Positions 1-8,432 of a stretch of 47,151 nucleotides of DNA are shown piece after piece. Made by a program: the position numbers and the translations under genes. The notes under the pieces were generated by a model. That model did no database searches and had not been told where the DNA came from. It saw nothing but the letters and a program-made list of their open reading frames with translations. Source of the stretch: JBBPYR01 sp038199755. GTDB lineage: Bacteria > Chloroflexota > Ktedonobacteria > Ktedonobacterales > Ktedonobacteraceae. The stretch is from contig JBBPYR010000256.1 of the NCBI GenBank assembly GCA_038199755.1, positions 1-47,151 on the forward strand, written 5' to 3'. Each line of letters begins with the position of its first letter. Position 1 is the first letter of the stretch.

Positions 1-26
1 CCATCACGCTGAAAAACTGGGACGCA

Positions 27-1415
27 TCATGAGCTATTACCCTTCCGCCTGTGTACCACCACCTTTATACCACCACCGGGGCGGATTGTCAGTGAGTGGG
101 CGGGATCAGGTTCGGGCTGCGGGCCGGGCACGAGTGCAAAGTTGACACGTTGGGCTAGCGTGGCCAGGATTAGGTGGCCCTCCATCATGGCGAAGTGGTT
201 GCCGATGCAGATGCGCGGGCCTGCGCCAAAGGGCACGTAGGCGTAGCGCGGCAGTTTCTTCTCGTTCTCCGGCGTGAAACGTTCCGGGTCGAAGCGTTCC
301 GGGTCGGGATAGTAGTCGGGGCGACGGTGGATGGTATAGGGAGCAACGAACGCAACGCCGAGTTTGTGAAACTGATAGCCATCGATCTCAACGTCATGCA
401 GCGCGACACGGGCAGTTGCATAGGCGGGAGGATAGAGGCGCATGGTCTCCTTTAAAACTTGCAGCGTGTAGGGAAGACGTGCCAGGTCCGCGTAGGTGGG
501 AGAACGTCCTTGCAGCGCGCTATCTACCTCGTCTTGCACTTTCTTATACACATGGGGATTGCGCATGAGTAGATACCACGCCCAGGCTAGAGCCGTTGCG
601 GTAGTCTCATGACCAGCACCGAAGAGGGTTAATGACTCTGCACGAACCTGTTCATCATCCATGCCTGTGCCGTCCTCGTCCCTGGCGCGGAGCAGAATGG
701 AGAGGAAATCGTTACGATCTTCGCTACCTACGCTATTGGCACGCCGCTCGGCGATCATTTTGTTGATTCTACCTGTGATAAGTTCAGCGGCCTCTTTTGC
801 ACGCTTATTGCGTGGCGTGGGCCAATTGGGAGGAAAGGGGAAGAGGCTGGCAAGGTTGTGGCTGACATGTGAGAGCAAGGTACCCATTGCGGCACCCAGT
901 TCGTCTGTCTCGGTGAAGACATCGGCGTCGAAGAGCACCTTGCCAACAATGCTCATGGTCAAGGCGGTCATCTCTGCGCTCACGTCAACCTGCTCGCCAT
1001 CTTTCCACGTTTGCTGGATTTGTTCGCCATATTGGACCATGGTGTCAGCGTAGCTCTGCACGTGACGCGGCTGAAATGGTGGGGCGATGAGTTTGCGGTT
1101 GCGGCGATGCTTCTCGCCCTCGCTGGTGAAGATGCCATCACCGACAAGAGGGCGAAAGGCGTTGTGCAGTTGATCTCCTTTATCGAAGTCGTCAGCATGT
1201 TCGACAAAAATCATATGAACATGTTCCGGCTTATTGAAGAGAACGAGTGGGAAAGGGCCAAAGTGAAAGGCACCGACATCCCCACATTCCGCCACGACAC
1301 GCTTGAAAAGCGAGAGGCGATCTTTTTGGTATTCGAGCAAGCTGCCGAGCAGCGGTCGCTCGCCGCGAATAAAACGAATTGGTTTTGTTGCTTTTGCTAC
1401 TGTTTGTGTAGCCAT
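27..1415 (-). CDS. Cytochrome P450
   Basis: A heme-thiolate monooxygenase of about 462 residues, a normal length for a soluble bacterial P450. The I-helix oxygen-binding motif AGHETT, the K-helix ExxR (KETMRLYPP) and the heme loop FGAGPRICIG are present, with the axial ligand at about Cys403. No N-terminal membrane anchor is seen. An ATG at 1442 is possible, but the ATG at 1415 has a good AGAGGAG ribosome site 8 nt upstream, so I chose 1415. It starts 37 nt after the stop of the SDR gene at 1452-2213 on the same strand, so the two are probably co-transcribed and may oxidise the same substrate. The redox partner is not in the window. The substrate cannot be inferred from sequence. Confidence 0.93.
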   Translation of the reverse strand: MATQTVAKATKPIRFIRGERPLLGSLLEYQKDRLSLFKRVVAECGDVGAFHFGPFPLVLFNKPEHVHMIFVEHADDFDKGDQLHNAFRPLVGDGIFTSEGEKHRRNRKLIAPPFQPRHVQSYADTMVQYGEQIQQTWKDGEQVDVSAEMTALTMSIVGKVLFDADVFTETDELGAAMGTLLSHVSHNLASLFPFPPNWPTPRNKRAKEAAELITGRINKMIAERRANSVGSEDRNDFLSILLRARDEDGTGMDDEQVRAESLTLFGAGHETTATALAWAWYLLMRNPHVYKKVQDEVDSALQGRSPTYADLARLPYTLQVLKETMRLYPPAYATARVALHDVEIDGYQFHKLGVAFVAPYTIHRRPDYYPDPERFDPERFTPENEKKLPRYAYVPFGAGPRICIGNHFAMMEGHLILATLAQRVNFALVPGPQPEPDPAHSLTIRPGGGIKVVVHRRKGNSS

Positions 1416-1451
1416 AAAAAACGCTCCTCTCTGCACCTGCAAAGAGATGGA

Positions 1452-2213
1452 TTATTGCGCACTCTTGCCGCCATCGATACAGATCACTTGTCCGGTGATG
1501 TAGGAGGCAGCGGTAGAGGCGAGAAACAGTACGGTTGGTGCGAGTTCGCCAGGTTGTCCGATGCGTTTCATGGGCATGGCATCGGCAACGATGGCCTCAG
1601 CACGGTCTAAAATGGCTTCAGTCATGCGTGTCCTGAACATACCAGGAGCTATGGCGTTGACGCGAACTCCGCGTGCGGCCCACTCTATGGCGAGGGCGCG
1701 TGTGAAGTTGATGACACCAGCTTTACTGGCGTTGTAGCCGACGGTGTTCAATTGGCCGCCGCTCAAGCCAGCGATGGAGGCAACATTGATGATTGAGCCT
1801 TTTTTGCGCTCTAACATGTGTCGCCCGACGACTTGCGACATCAAGAAGGTTCCAGTCATATTGGCCTCGATGACCTGCCGCCAACGTTCTAGAGGCATGT
1901 CTTCGGCGGGTGTTCCCCAGGTTAAGCCAGCATTGTTTACTAACACATCTATTGTACCACACAGGCATAGCACCTGCTCTACGAGACGTTCTACCGATGT
2001 TTGGTCGGCAACGTCGCAGAGGAGGGCATGGGCCGCTATTCCTTGTTTCCGCAAGGTGGTCTCAGCCTCCTTGAGCCATTGCTCGCGCCGTGCTGTCATT
2101 ACGACGGTCGCGCCCGCGTTGCCAAATGCTTGCGCGATCTCGAAGCCGAGGCCGCGTGAGCCGCCCGTCACTAGCACGACCTCACCCGCAAAATTGTAGC
2201 TGACTGTGCCCAT
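1452..2213 (-). CDS. SDR family oxidoreductase (FabG-like)
   Basis: A 253-residue classical short-chain dehydrogenase/reductase. The N-terminal Rossmann motif TGGSRGLG (about residues 16-23), NNAG, a catalytic Ser in NVASIAG, the YNASK active site (YxxxK) and the PGMFRT loop are all visible, followed by the family C-terminus GQVICIDGG. It should reduce or oxidise a keto/hydroxy group with NAD(P)H in the cytoplasm. The start is supported by GAGGAGG 6 nt upstream. It is the first gene of a likely two-gene operon with the P450. It resembles 3-oxoacyl-ACP reductases, but the P450 partner and the absence of other fatty-acid genes argue for a specialised substrate. Confidence 0.93.
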   Translation of the reverse strand: MGTVSYNFAGEVVLVTGGSRGLGFEIAQAFGNAGATVVMTARREQWLKEAETTLRKQGIAAHALLCDVADQTSVERLVEQVLCLCGTIDVLVNNAGLTWGTPAEDMPLERWRQVIEANMTGTFLMSQVVGRHMLERKKGSIINVASIAGLSGGQLNTVGYNASKAGVINFTRALAIEWAARGVRVNAIAPGMFRTRMTEAILDRAEAIVADAMPMKRIGQPGELAPTVLFLASTAASYITGQVICIDGGKSAQ

Positions 2214-2314
2214 GAAATCCTCCTCGATATTCTTTTTACAATATTCGCTCCTCCTTTATATCATCACGATCAGGCATAACACAACCGTTGCGGATTGTGC
2301 ATAGTGTAAAGACG

Positions 2315-2431
2315 ATGGAGCAGGGAGGATTTGGCAAGGAAGAATTCATTGCTCTGGCTGAAGAAGGGGCGCGAGCACATGCGCCATTTTTTGTCTTTGG
2401 CATCTGGCTGATCAAAAAGATAAACGTATGA
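2315..2431 (+). CDS. Possible 38-aa small protein
   Basis: A short open frame in the gap between two minus-strand genes. The predicted peptide starts MEQGGFGKEEF, has a short acidic/alanine segment, then a hydrophobic stretch (FFVFGIWLI) and ends KKINV. The frame stays open for roughly 30 codons upstream of this ATG without another ATG, and no clear ribosome site is seen. Composition looks protein-like, but the evidence is weak. It could be a degraded gene remnant. Confidence 0.25.
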   Translation: MEQGGFGKEEFIALAEEGARAHAPFFVFGIWLIKKINV

Positions 2432-2438
2432 AGAGGCT

Positions 2439-2684
2439 TCACTTTTTCACGTGCTGCCTCTTCTGCTTATGGCGACGCGATTGCTGGGTTGATGCTGAGA
2501 GAGATGCTTCCAGTTGAGCGGCTACATCTAAGGCGGGCCCGTTGCCTAATGGCCGGATTTGGTCGCTCGATGGCCCCAAACGGCGATTGCGAAAGCGCTG
2601 ATGGTTCGCAAAGTAGGTACATGCCAGTAGCAGTAGTATGATGATTCCGATAAGTAGAAGGGCATATAGGATGCGAGCTTCCAT
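2439..2684 (-). CDS. Small single-pass membrane protein, unknown function
   Basis: An 81-residue protein starting MEARILYALLLIGIII, with one strongly hydrophobic segment (about residues 5-25) followed by a basic, Gln/Ser-rich tail rich in Arg and Lys. The ATG at 2684 is preferred over an upstream ATG at 2753 because AAGGGAG lies 7 nt before it. The topology would be N-out with a positively charged cytoplasmic tail. I recognise no family. It stands alone between the SDR operon and a terminator hairpin. Confidence 0.55.
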   Translation of the reverse strand: MEARILYALLLIGIIILLLLACTYFANHQRFRNRRLGPSSDQIRPLGNGPALDVAAQLEASLSASTQQSRRHKQKRQHVKK

Positions 2685-2863
2685 ACGTTCTCTCCCTTGT
2701 GTGTAGGCGTTTACAATATTTAAACATATCTTACTTAGGTAAACGCTGTTCATCCCCTAAATTCCAACTGAATATGCAGTACTCTTTTCATGCATGTAGA
2801 GCGACAATAGCGTTCAAAGGTGTGGGCTGAAGTTGCTTAGTCGTTAAGCTCGCTTTAAAATGA

Positions 2864-2903
2864 AAAACGCGTCAGGAGAATCATGATTCTCTTGACGCGT
2901 TTT
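2864..2903 (-). terminator. Intrinsic terminator of the secreted NlpC/P60-like gene
   Basis: A 40-nt near-perfect palindrome (20-nt arms 2864-2883 and 2884-2903, one mismatch) lying 48 nt after the stop of the minus-strand gene 2951-3772. Read on the minus strand it ends in GCGTTTTTC followed by more T residues, so it fits a Rho-independent terminator. Confidence 0.7.
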
Positions 2904-2950
2904 GCTCTGACCAATGCTAGTGGTGTGGCTCTTAGTCGTTAGCCAGTGGA

Positions 2951-3772
2951 CTATCTGCCGGGCCAGCTCACCGGGGCATCGCCCCAACCTTCATAAGGTG
3001 CGACGGTGGCACTCCAAGTGGCAAGGGAATTGATCTGCACGCCTCGGTAGGTGGCGCTGATAAATTGGCCGCTGCCAATATATATACCAACGTGGCCTGC
3101 ATAGCCATTTCCTGCATTGGGCGCGAACCAGACTAAGGCACCAATATCTGGCGACCAGTTGGTTGAGGTATGCAGGGCGTTGAATGCAGCTTGAGCAGTG
3201 GCATAGCGGTACTGTGTGCCCCAGGCATTCTCTATGAATACCTCGCACCATCCGTTCCAACTACTGCTGCCGATTTTACTGTTAGCCCAGGCGATAGCGT
3301 GCGCTGATTTGACATTACTGACCTGGAACACGGCAAAGCCTGTCACCGTACCGAGCGAATCGCTAGCCGAGGCAGTGTAGTAGTAAATTCCCGTTGGTGC
3401 GGTGCTAGGGATCGTCATGATCCACGCAAAACCAGACGTCGCGTTGCCTGATAACGTCACATTCCATGGATTACTGTTTAATAGAGTGACGCCATTGCCA
3501 TTGATGACTTTTGCCTTAATTGATACATAATCAGGAAAATTCGATGAGTTATGGACATACACCACAAACCGCGCTTCGTCACCTGAGTTAAAGAACTTTT
3601 TAGCATTCCAGTTCTGGTCATCAACTGCTATGGTAGGAATAGACAGATTCGTTGTGAGCGCGCTGGCATGCGCAGGAGCGGACGTCTGGACGAACAGCCC
3701 TAAGAACAACACACTAGCAACTACAATGGCAGCACAGACCATTGCAAAACGATTTACTTTCTTTGTAATCAA
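2951..3772 (-). CDS. Secreted protein with C-terminal NlpC/P60 (or CHAP)-like domain
   Basis: A 273-residue exported protein. Residues 1-37 form a signal peptide (basic start, hydrophobic core, APAHA cleavage region). Residues about 45-150 look like an Ig-like beta domain. The C-terminal 110 residues resemble a cysteine peptidase of the NlpC/P60 or CHAP type: a Cys in NGWCEVFIENAWG, then GALVWF and the catalytic-His region GYAGHVGIYIG. It probably cleaves peptidoglycan peptides outside the cell. The start is a TTG at 3772 with AGAGGGG just upstream. The assignment to NlpC/P60 versus CHAP is uncertain. Confidence 0.75.
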   Translation of the reverse strand: MITKKVNRFAMVCAAIVVASVLFLGLFVQTSAPAHASALTTNLSIPTIAVDDQNWNAKKFFNSGDEARFVVYVHNSSNFPDYVSIKAKVINGNGVTLLNSNPWNVTLSGNATSGFAWIMTIPSTAPTGIYYYTASASDSLGTVTGFAVFQVSNVKSAHAIAWANSKIGSSSWNGWCEVFIENAWGTQYRYATAQAAFNALHTSTNWSPDIGALVWFAPNAGNGYAGHVGIYIGSGQFISATYRGVQINSLATWSATVAPYEGWGDAPVSWPGR

Positions 3773-4277
3773 GTTCCCCTCTTTTCGGCAGTTTGTAACT
3801 GCTGTAGTAATACACCTCGAATAATGCTTTTGAAAATTTGACTATAAGAAATCTAGATGTCCCAATAGCAAAAACTACAAAACAAGCTGTAGTTGAAACG
3901 AGGTATATGATGAAAACAAAACCCGCCATTTTGTTCACCTTAGAAAGGGTAACATATTTTGATGCTTCCAACAAGTATTTCTGATAGTAATTATTGAATT
4001 TTTATGAAATTTTAATATGTAATACGTATTAATAATGCATATTAAATACTGATTTACAATTTTTAATATATATTATTGGTTTATGAATCAGTTTATCTTT
4101 TTTGCGTAATCTGCCTTTTTTGCTACATTTTTGACAGTTTGCAGTCTGAAAAAAGCTAGAATTTAGCCACTTATGGAGAACTTTTCCCCTGCTCACATAC
4201 GCCTGTGCGAGCGGCTCACAGGCGTGATTGTGTTTGTTGCTTGATGTCGCTTGGAAGATACGAAGATACAAGATGGG
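3773..4277. other. AT-rich intergenic region with a hairpin
   Basis: About 500 bp of markedly AT-rich sequence between two minus-strand genes. I see no convincing gene: the short open frames here have no ribosome site and biased composition. It contains a 9-bp inverted repeat (ACGCCTGTG at 4199-4207, CACAGGCGT at 4217-4225, 9-nt loop) about 50 nt after the phosphatase stop. It has no U tract, so a terminator role is only possible. The promoter of the secreted-protein gene presumably lies near the low-coordinate end. Confidence 0.6.
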
Positions 4278-4910
4278 TCAAGCAGGGGAATGATGGCTGG
4301 TGTCGTTGTAGAAGGCGAGTTGGACGTGATCGCCTCTCACCAGGAGTTTTGTGAGGCTGGCGGTGTCGAGACGCAGGGCGCGGCTGGCAGGTAGGGACAG
4401 GTTGAGCAGATGGCCGACAAGTAGACGCAGGGTCGTGCCATGACTGACGATGAGGATTGTTTGGCCTGCGTGGGCGGCTAATAGTTCGACAAGGCAGGGC
4501 ACTACACGGGCAAGCACGGCCTGTTGCGTCTCACCTCCAGGGGCTTGAACTGCCCAGGAGCCACGGTTCCAGGCTGCGATTTCCCAGGGAAATTTTTGTT
4601 CAATTTCGGCTTTCACGAGACCTTCCCAACGGCCAAAGTCAATCTCATGCAAAGCCTCGCGTATCTGAATGTCAAGTTGTAAGGCGGCGGCAACGGGTTG
4701 TGCGGTCTCGCGTGCCCGTCCCTGTGGGCTGCAATAGAGGGCGTCAATGTGTTCATGGCTGAGACGGTTTGCCAAGCGTTGGGCTTGCTCGCGACCAACT
4801 TCCGTCAGAGGGGCTTCGCTCAGGCCACAGAATGCTCCACTCACATTCATGGTGGTCTGCCCGTGCCGTACCAATAATAGTTGTGTGGTGGTTGTGGACT
4901 CTAACTTCAT
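4278..4910 (-). CDS. Histidine phosphatase family protein (phosphoglycerate mutase-like)
   Basis: A 210-residue protein of the histidine phosphatase superfamily. The phospho-acceptor motif LLLVRHGQT has His16, and the second catalytic His is in ILIVSHGTTLR. FGRWEG and an acid/base Glu region (LHEIDFG) match the cofactor-independent phosphatase/CobC branch. It likely dephosphorylates a small phosphometabolite in the cytoplasm, for example alpha-ribazole phosphate or a sugar phosphate. No cobalamin genes are near, so the substrate is open. AAGGA lies upstream of the ATG at 4910. Confidence 0.88.
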   Translation of the reverse strand: MKLESTTTTQLLLVRHGQTTMNVSGAFCGLSEAPLTEVGREQAQRLANRLSHEHIDALYCSPQGRARETAQPVAAALQLDIQIREALHEIDFGRWEGLVKAEIEQKFPWEIAAWNRGSWAVQAPGGETQQAVLARVVPCLVELLAAHAGQTILIVSHGTTLRLLVGHLLNLSLPASRALRLDTASLTKLLVRGDHVQLAFYNDTSHHSPA

Positions 4911-4970
4911 TATGTGTTCCTTATTTATATAGTAGGGATGTCCCTTATGGGTTATCCAATTCGCATGTTA

Positions 4971-5212
4971 GTAGGGGCGGGGGAGGATGCGGATGAGGGG
5001 CTGGGACCCTTGGGTCGCCCTTATAGGGGATACTAGTCTCTGCCAAGTGTGTTTCGTCTGACAAAGATGACGGTATCCCCGGCGACGGACGGTCGCCCGT
5101 GTAGGGGATACTAGTCTCTGTCGGATGCGTTTTCTCCAGCAAGCACGACGGTATCCCCGGCAACGGGCGACCCAAGGGTCCACCCAGCCCCACATCACCG
5201 CCCCGCCCCTAC
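4971..5212. repeat. Inverted-repeat element bounded by GTAGGGGCGGGG / CCCCGCCCCTAC
   Basis: The outer arms begin at 4971 (GTAGGGGCGGGG) and end at 5212 (CCCCGCCCCTAC). Inner arms CCCTTGGGTCGCCC (about 5007-5020) and GGGCGACCCAAGGG (about 5166-5179) are exact reverse complements. Inside are two copies of a 77-nt unit at 5013-5089 and 5091-5167, spaced 78 nt. Each carries its own inverted repeat GGGGATAC...GTATCCCC. There is no coding content. Confidence 0.8.
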
Positions 5213-5392
5213 TGATGGCCTTGTTTTTGGGTTTGTAGCAACGGGCGACCCAAGGGTCCACCCAGCCCCACATCACCACCCCGCCCCTACTGATGGCCTT
5301 GTTTTTGGGTTTGTAGCAACGGGCGACCCAAGGGTCCACCCAGCCCCACATCACCGCCCCCGCCCCTACTGATGGCCTTGTTTTTGGGTTTG
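5161..5392. repeat. Tandem 78-bp direct repeat, three copies
   Basis: Three head-to-tail units start at 5161, 5239 and 5317. Units 1 and 2 are 78 bp and differ by one base. Unit 3 has one extra C and then diverges into the PfkB gene. Each unit contains GGGCGACCCAAGGGTCC, a C-rich stretch with CGCCCCTACTGATGG, and the sequence that in unit 3 encodes the last eight residues and TAG stop of the sugar kinase (5366-5392). There are no spacers between units. Confidence 0.9.
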
Positions 5393-6346
5393 GAGGAGGG
5401 ATTGTAGGGTTTCTAGGGTGGGGAGCGATGACATGGCACCGATTTGGGTGGTTGCTAGCGCGCCCACGGCGTTGCCACGTGCTAGTGCTTGTTCGATGGC
5501 GGCAGTATCCCAGGTCAGGTTTGCTGCGAGTAGGCCGCTGAGCATACCGGCAACGAAGCCGTCACCGGCTCCGGTGGTGTCTTTGGCTAGCACGGTGAGG
5601 CCGGGCACGAAGCCACTCGTTTTCTCGGTAAAATAGGTGCAACCAGCCTTGCCTTGTGTCACCACCAGCAAGCGTAGATGCTCTTGCCATAGTGAGCGGG
5701 CGGCGGTTGCAAGCACTGGGTCTCCGGTCAGAAACTCTAATTCTTCTTCACTGACCTTGATGATATTGGCGTGTTGCCAGCCAGCTAGGATGCCGCTTTT
5801 GGCATCCTCAGCGGATGGCCAAAGCGGGAGGCGCAGATTTGGATCGTAGGATATTACAGCACCGCCTGCCCTGGCATAGGAGAGGGCTTTCAGCGTTGCG
5901 CTACGGCATGGTTCGTGAATGAGGGAGATGGAGCCATAGTGAAAGATGCGCGTATGAGTCGTGTAGTCCGCATCGACATCCTCTGGTCGCCACAGCATAT
6001 CGGCACTGGGATGACGATAGAACATGAATTCACGCTCGCCGTGCGCGAGCAATGACACAAAAGCAAGGGCCGTGCGCGCCTTCGTAGAGAAGAGCAGGCC
6101 ACTCACATCTACGCCATTATTATGCAGGGTGTCAGCCAGAAAGTGGCCAAACTCATCTTCTCCCACCTGCCCCAGAAAGCCTACGCGATGACCAAGGAGA
6201 GCGAGGCCAACCGCAACATTGGCAGGTGCGCCGCCCGGAGCTTTTTGAAACAGGGAGGCCTGGGCCAAGGTCAGGGCGACCTCTGTTGCTACAAAATCTA
6301 TCAGAAGTTCGCCACAGGTGAGGACATCCATAACTGAATTTTCCAT
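5366..6346 (-). CDS. PfkB-family sugar kinase (fructokinase-like)
   Basis: A 326-residue ribokinase-fold kinase. The N-terminal CGELLIDF and GGAPANVAVGLA motifs (PfkB signature 1, substrate binding) and the C-terminal DTTGAGDGFVAG (signature 2, catalytic Asp and anion hole) are intact. It should phosphorylate a sugar with ATP; the closest textual resemblance is to fructokinases. The ATG at 6346 has TAGGAG 8 nt upstream; a second in-frame ATG at 6370 also has an acceptable site, so the start is not certain. The last residues and the TAG stop lie inside the third 78-bp repeat unit. No transporter gene adjoins it. Confidence 0.9.
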   Translation of the reverse strand: MENSVMDVLTCGELLIDFVATEVALTLAQASLFQKAPGGAPANVAVGLALLGHRVGFLGQVGEDEFGHFLADTLHNNGVDVSGLLFSTKARTALAFVSLLAHGEREFMFYRHPSADMLWRPEDVDADYTTHTRIFHYGSISLIHEPCRSATLKALSYARAGGAVISYDPNLRLPLWPSAEDAKSGILAGWQHANIIKVSEEELEFLTGDPVLATAARSLWQEHLRLLVVTQGKAGCTYFTEKTSGFVPGLTVLAKDTTGAGDGFVAGMLSGLLAANLTWDTAAIEQALARGNAVGALATTQIGAMSSLPTLETLQSLLQTQKQGHQ

Positions 6347-6370
6347 CGTTGTATCTCCTACGCTGTACAT

Positions 6371-6704
6371 TTACTATACCTCTACGGTATACCAGTATGG
6401 TACCATTTCTCGGTAATTGGTAGTATACAATTTTTACCTCATCTCCACACCACACACCACGCAGTGGCACAGTGGTTGGCGAAACCCTCTTTTGCAGCTC
6501 GTGGACAAGCGTGTTTGTAAAGCACCATACCCTCTGTATTGCTGCATTGTGTAAATAAATCTTGAACATTTATTGAGGTTCTCACCTATTATCTATAGCT
6601 CATTTTTACTTACTCTGCCTTACACTAATGGTAAAGAGCACAATAAGGGTGAAGGGCATTGCCTTCCTCACATCTTCAGCTCCTGATGCTATGCATAATG
6701 AAAG
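6371..6704. promoter_or_regulatory. Divergent control region between the sugar kinase and the kdp cluster
   Basis: A 334-bp gap with genes leaving in both directions. Near the kinase start is an inverted repeat TATACC-N5-GGTATA (6375-6391), followed by TACCA-GTA-TGGTA (13 nt, inverted) at about 6389-6401. These are plausible operator half-sites for a repressor of the kinase gene. On the kdp side the region is AT-rich, but I found no promoter hexamer pair that I would defend. Confidence 0.4.
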
Positions 6705-8432
6705 ATGAGCGGTATGCATATAGTGAAATCTGTTTCGCCACTTGCGAGACGCAGAGCCTATCCCTGGCGCACCTATGTATTTGATAGTGTGCTGGCCTGT
6801 GTAGGCACCATGCTTGTCACCATTGGCATCTTCATGTGGCACCTCTACCCGCGTATTCCTAATATCTCTATTGTCTATCTGCTAGTGGTGATCGGACTGG
6901 CGAGTACGCGGGGTCGGTACGCAGCTATTTTCGCGGCTATTATTGCATTTCTGGCCTTTGACTATTTCATTGTGCCGCCCCTTTTTACGTTTGTGATGTA
7001 TCGACCGGAGGAGTGGATCGCGCTAGTCGTCTTTCTCATCGACGCCCTGCTGACTGGCCAATTGGCTGCACTGCTGCGCTTACGTGCGCGCGAGGCCTCG
7101 CGGCGAGAACGCGAGACCCATCTGCTCTACGATTTAGTGCGCATAGCCAGCAGAGAAGACCAACCTGAACAGCAGTTACAGGCCATCGCGCAAGCCATCG
7201 TCAAGGTCTTTTCTTCGTGGGGCGTGCATGATTGTACTATTCTTCAGCCGGACACGCACGGCAAACTTCAGGTCCAGGCCAGTGCATATCAGGTCAGTGA
7301 GACACTGAGCTTTTCGCGTGATGAGAACGCACTCATATCGTGGGTCATCACAAATGGACGGAGTATTGGTCTGCTCGACAATTTAGAGGCTTCTGAGGCT
7401 CTGCCCACCTCGCCCACGGTAGCACAGGTGCCCTCACACAAAAACAAAAACACACCACCAACGATGTCTGAGCAAAAGCTGCAAGGCTCTGTGCGTCTGC
7501 TGCCTATGAAAGCTGGACAAAAGATTGTGGGGGTGTTGCGGCTACGTGTGCTCGACGACCCAAGCTGGACGGCTCAACAAGATTTGCTAGCAGGATATCC
7601 CGATGTCTCTCAAATAAATAGCTCATTTTTCTGGACCTTCCTCGATCAAGCCGTCACGCTGATCGAGCAGGTACGTCTGCGGCGTGAGAATCTGCGCATC
7701 GAACTGCTGCAACGTACCGACGTGCTACGGGCGGCGTTATTGTCTTCGGTCTCGCATGATCTGCGCACACCGCTGACCTCGATCAAGGCGGCGGCAAGTA
7801 GTTTGTTGCAGGAAGACGTGCTGTGGGAAGAGGAGGCACGGCGTGGTTTCGCATCCTTGATCGAGCGCGAGGCTGACCGTCTCAATCGGCTGGTGGGAAA
7901 CTTGTTGGACCTGTCGCGCATTGAGGAAGGCGCGCTCAAGCTTGATAAGGACTGGTATCAGCTGGCCGAGCTTATTTATGAAGTGCTCGACCGCTTACAG
8001 CCAACGCTGCAAGGTCGCAATATCGAGGTCGTCGTTCCTGAGACACTTCCCCTGATGTTCGTTGATTACCTAGCACTCGATCAGGTGCTGACGAACTTGC
8101 TCGAAAACGCGGTGCGTTATACGCCCAGTTCATCGCCCATCACGATTTATGCAGCATGGGATGGGACCAATGTTTCCATTCGCATTGCAGATCGCGGTCC
8201 GGGCATTGCACCTCACGACCTAGAACATATTTTTGATAAATTCTACCGTGTACTGAACCAACCTCGCTTCTCATCTCAGCAAGCTTCGACTGGCTCAGGA
8301 TTAGGATTGGCTGTCTGTCGAGGGTTAGTCGAGGCGCATGAGGGTCGCCTATGGGCAGAGTCACAACAAGGAGAGGGGACAGTCTTCTGTATCGCCCTAC
8401 CCATCAGTTCTCAGAAGGAGGAACAAGCATGA
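6705..8432 (+). CDS. kdpD: KdpD C-terminal half: membrane sensor histidine kinase
   Basis: A 575-residue sensor kinase matching only the second half of canonical KdpD. Residues about 25-130 form the DUF4118 transmembrane region (several hydrophobic helices, including the YFIVPPLFTF turn). A GAF-like segment follows to about 330. Then come HisKA with the H-box SSVSHDLRTPLTS (His351), the N-box LLENAVRYTP, the G1 box DRGPGIA and the G2 box GSGLGLAVC. The N-terminal KdpD/USP module is missing here and is encoded separately at 15582-16871. It should sense low potassium or turgor and phosphorylate KdpE. Its stop overlaps the kdpE start by 4 bp (ATGA). The N-terminal start is not well supported by a ribosome site. 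Confidence 0.9.
   Translation: MSGMHIVKSVSPLARRRAYPWRTYVFDSVLACVGTMLVTIGIFMWHLYPRIPNISIVYLLVVIGLASTRGRYAAIFAAIIAFLAFDYFIVPPLFTFVMYRPEEWIALVVFLIDALLTGQLAALLRLRAREASRRERETHLLYDLVRIASREDQPEQQLQAIAQAIVKVFSSWGVHDCTILQPDTHGKLQVQASAYQVSETLSFSRDENALISWVITNGRSIGLLDNLEASEALPTSPTVAQVPSHKNKNTPPTMSEQKLQGSVRLLPMKAGQKIVGVLRLRVLDDPSWTAQQDLLAGYPDVSQINSSFFWTFLDQAVTLIEQVRLRRENLRIELLQRTDVLRAALLSSVSHDLRTPLTSIKAAASSLLQEDVLWEEEARRGFASLIEREADRLNRLVGNLLDLSRIEEGALKLDKDWYQLAELIYEVLDRLQPTLQGRNIEVVVPETLPLMFVDYLALDQVLTNLLENAVRYTPSSSPITIYAAWDGTNVSIRIADRGPGIAPHDLEHIFDKFYRVLNQPRFSSQQASTGSGLGLAVCRGLVEAHEGRLWAESQQGEGTVFCIALPISSQKEEQA

Noticed and set aside
1011..1610. 199-codon plus-strand frame across P450 and SDR
   Set aside because: It is antisense to two well-supported genes and has no recognisable domain.
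2236..2442. 68-codon minus-strand frame after the SDR operon
   Set aside because: GTG start without a ribosome site, low-complexity composition, and no family resemblance.
4029..4271. 80-codon minus-strand frame in the AT-rich gap
   Set aside because: No ribosome site, Cys/Lys/Asn-rich composition typical of random AT-rich sequence.
4968..5354. Open frame with repeated WGWVDPWVARC peptide
   Set aside because: It is only the translation of the tandem DNA repeat; no ribosome site and no independent coding signal.
5013..5392. Possible CRISPR array at the 78-bp repeats
   Set aside because: Units are contiguous 78-mers with no unique spacers, and no cas genes are near.
8351..8428. Earlier start for kdpE
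   Set aside because: Would overlap the kdpD kinase end by 80 nt; the ATGA overlap with a strong ribosome site is better.
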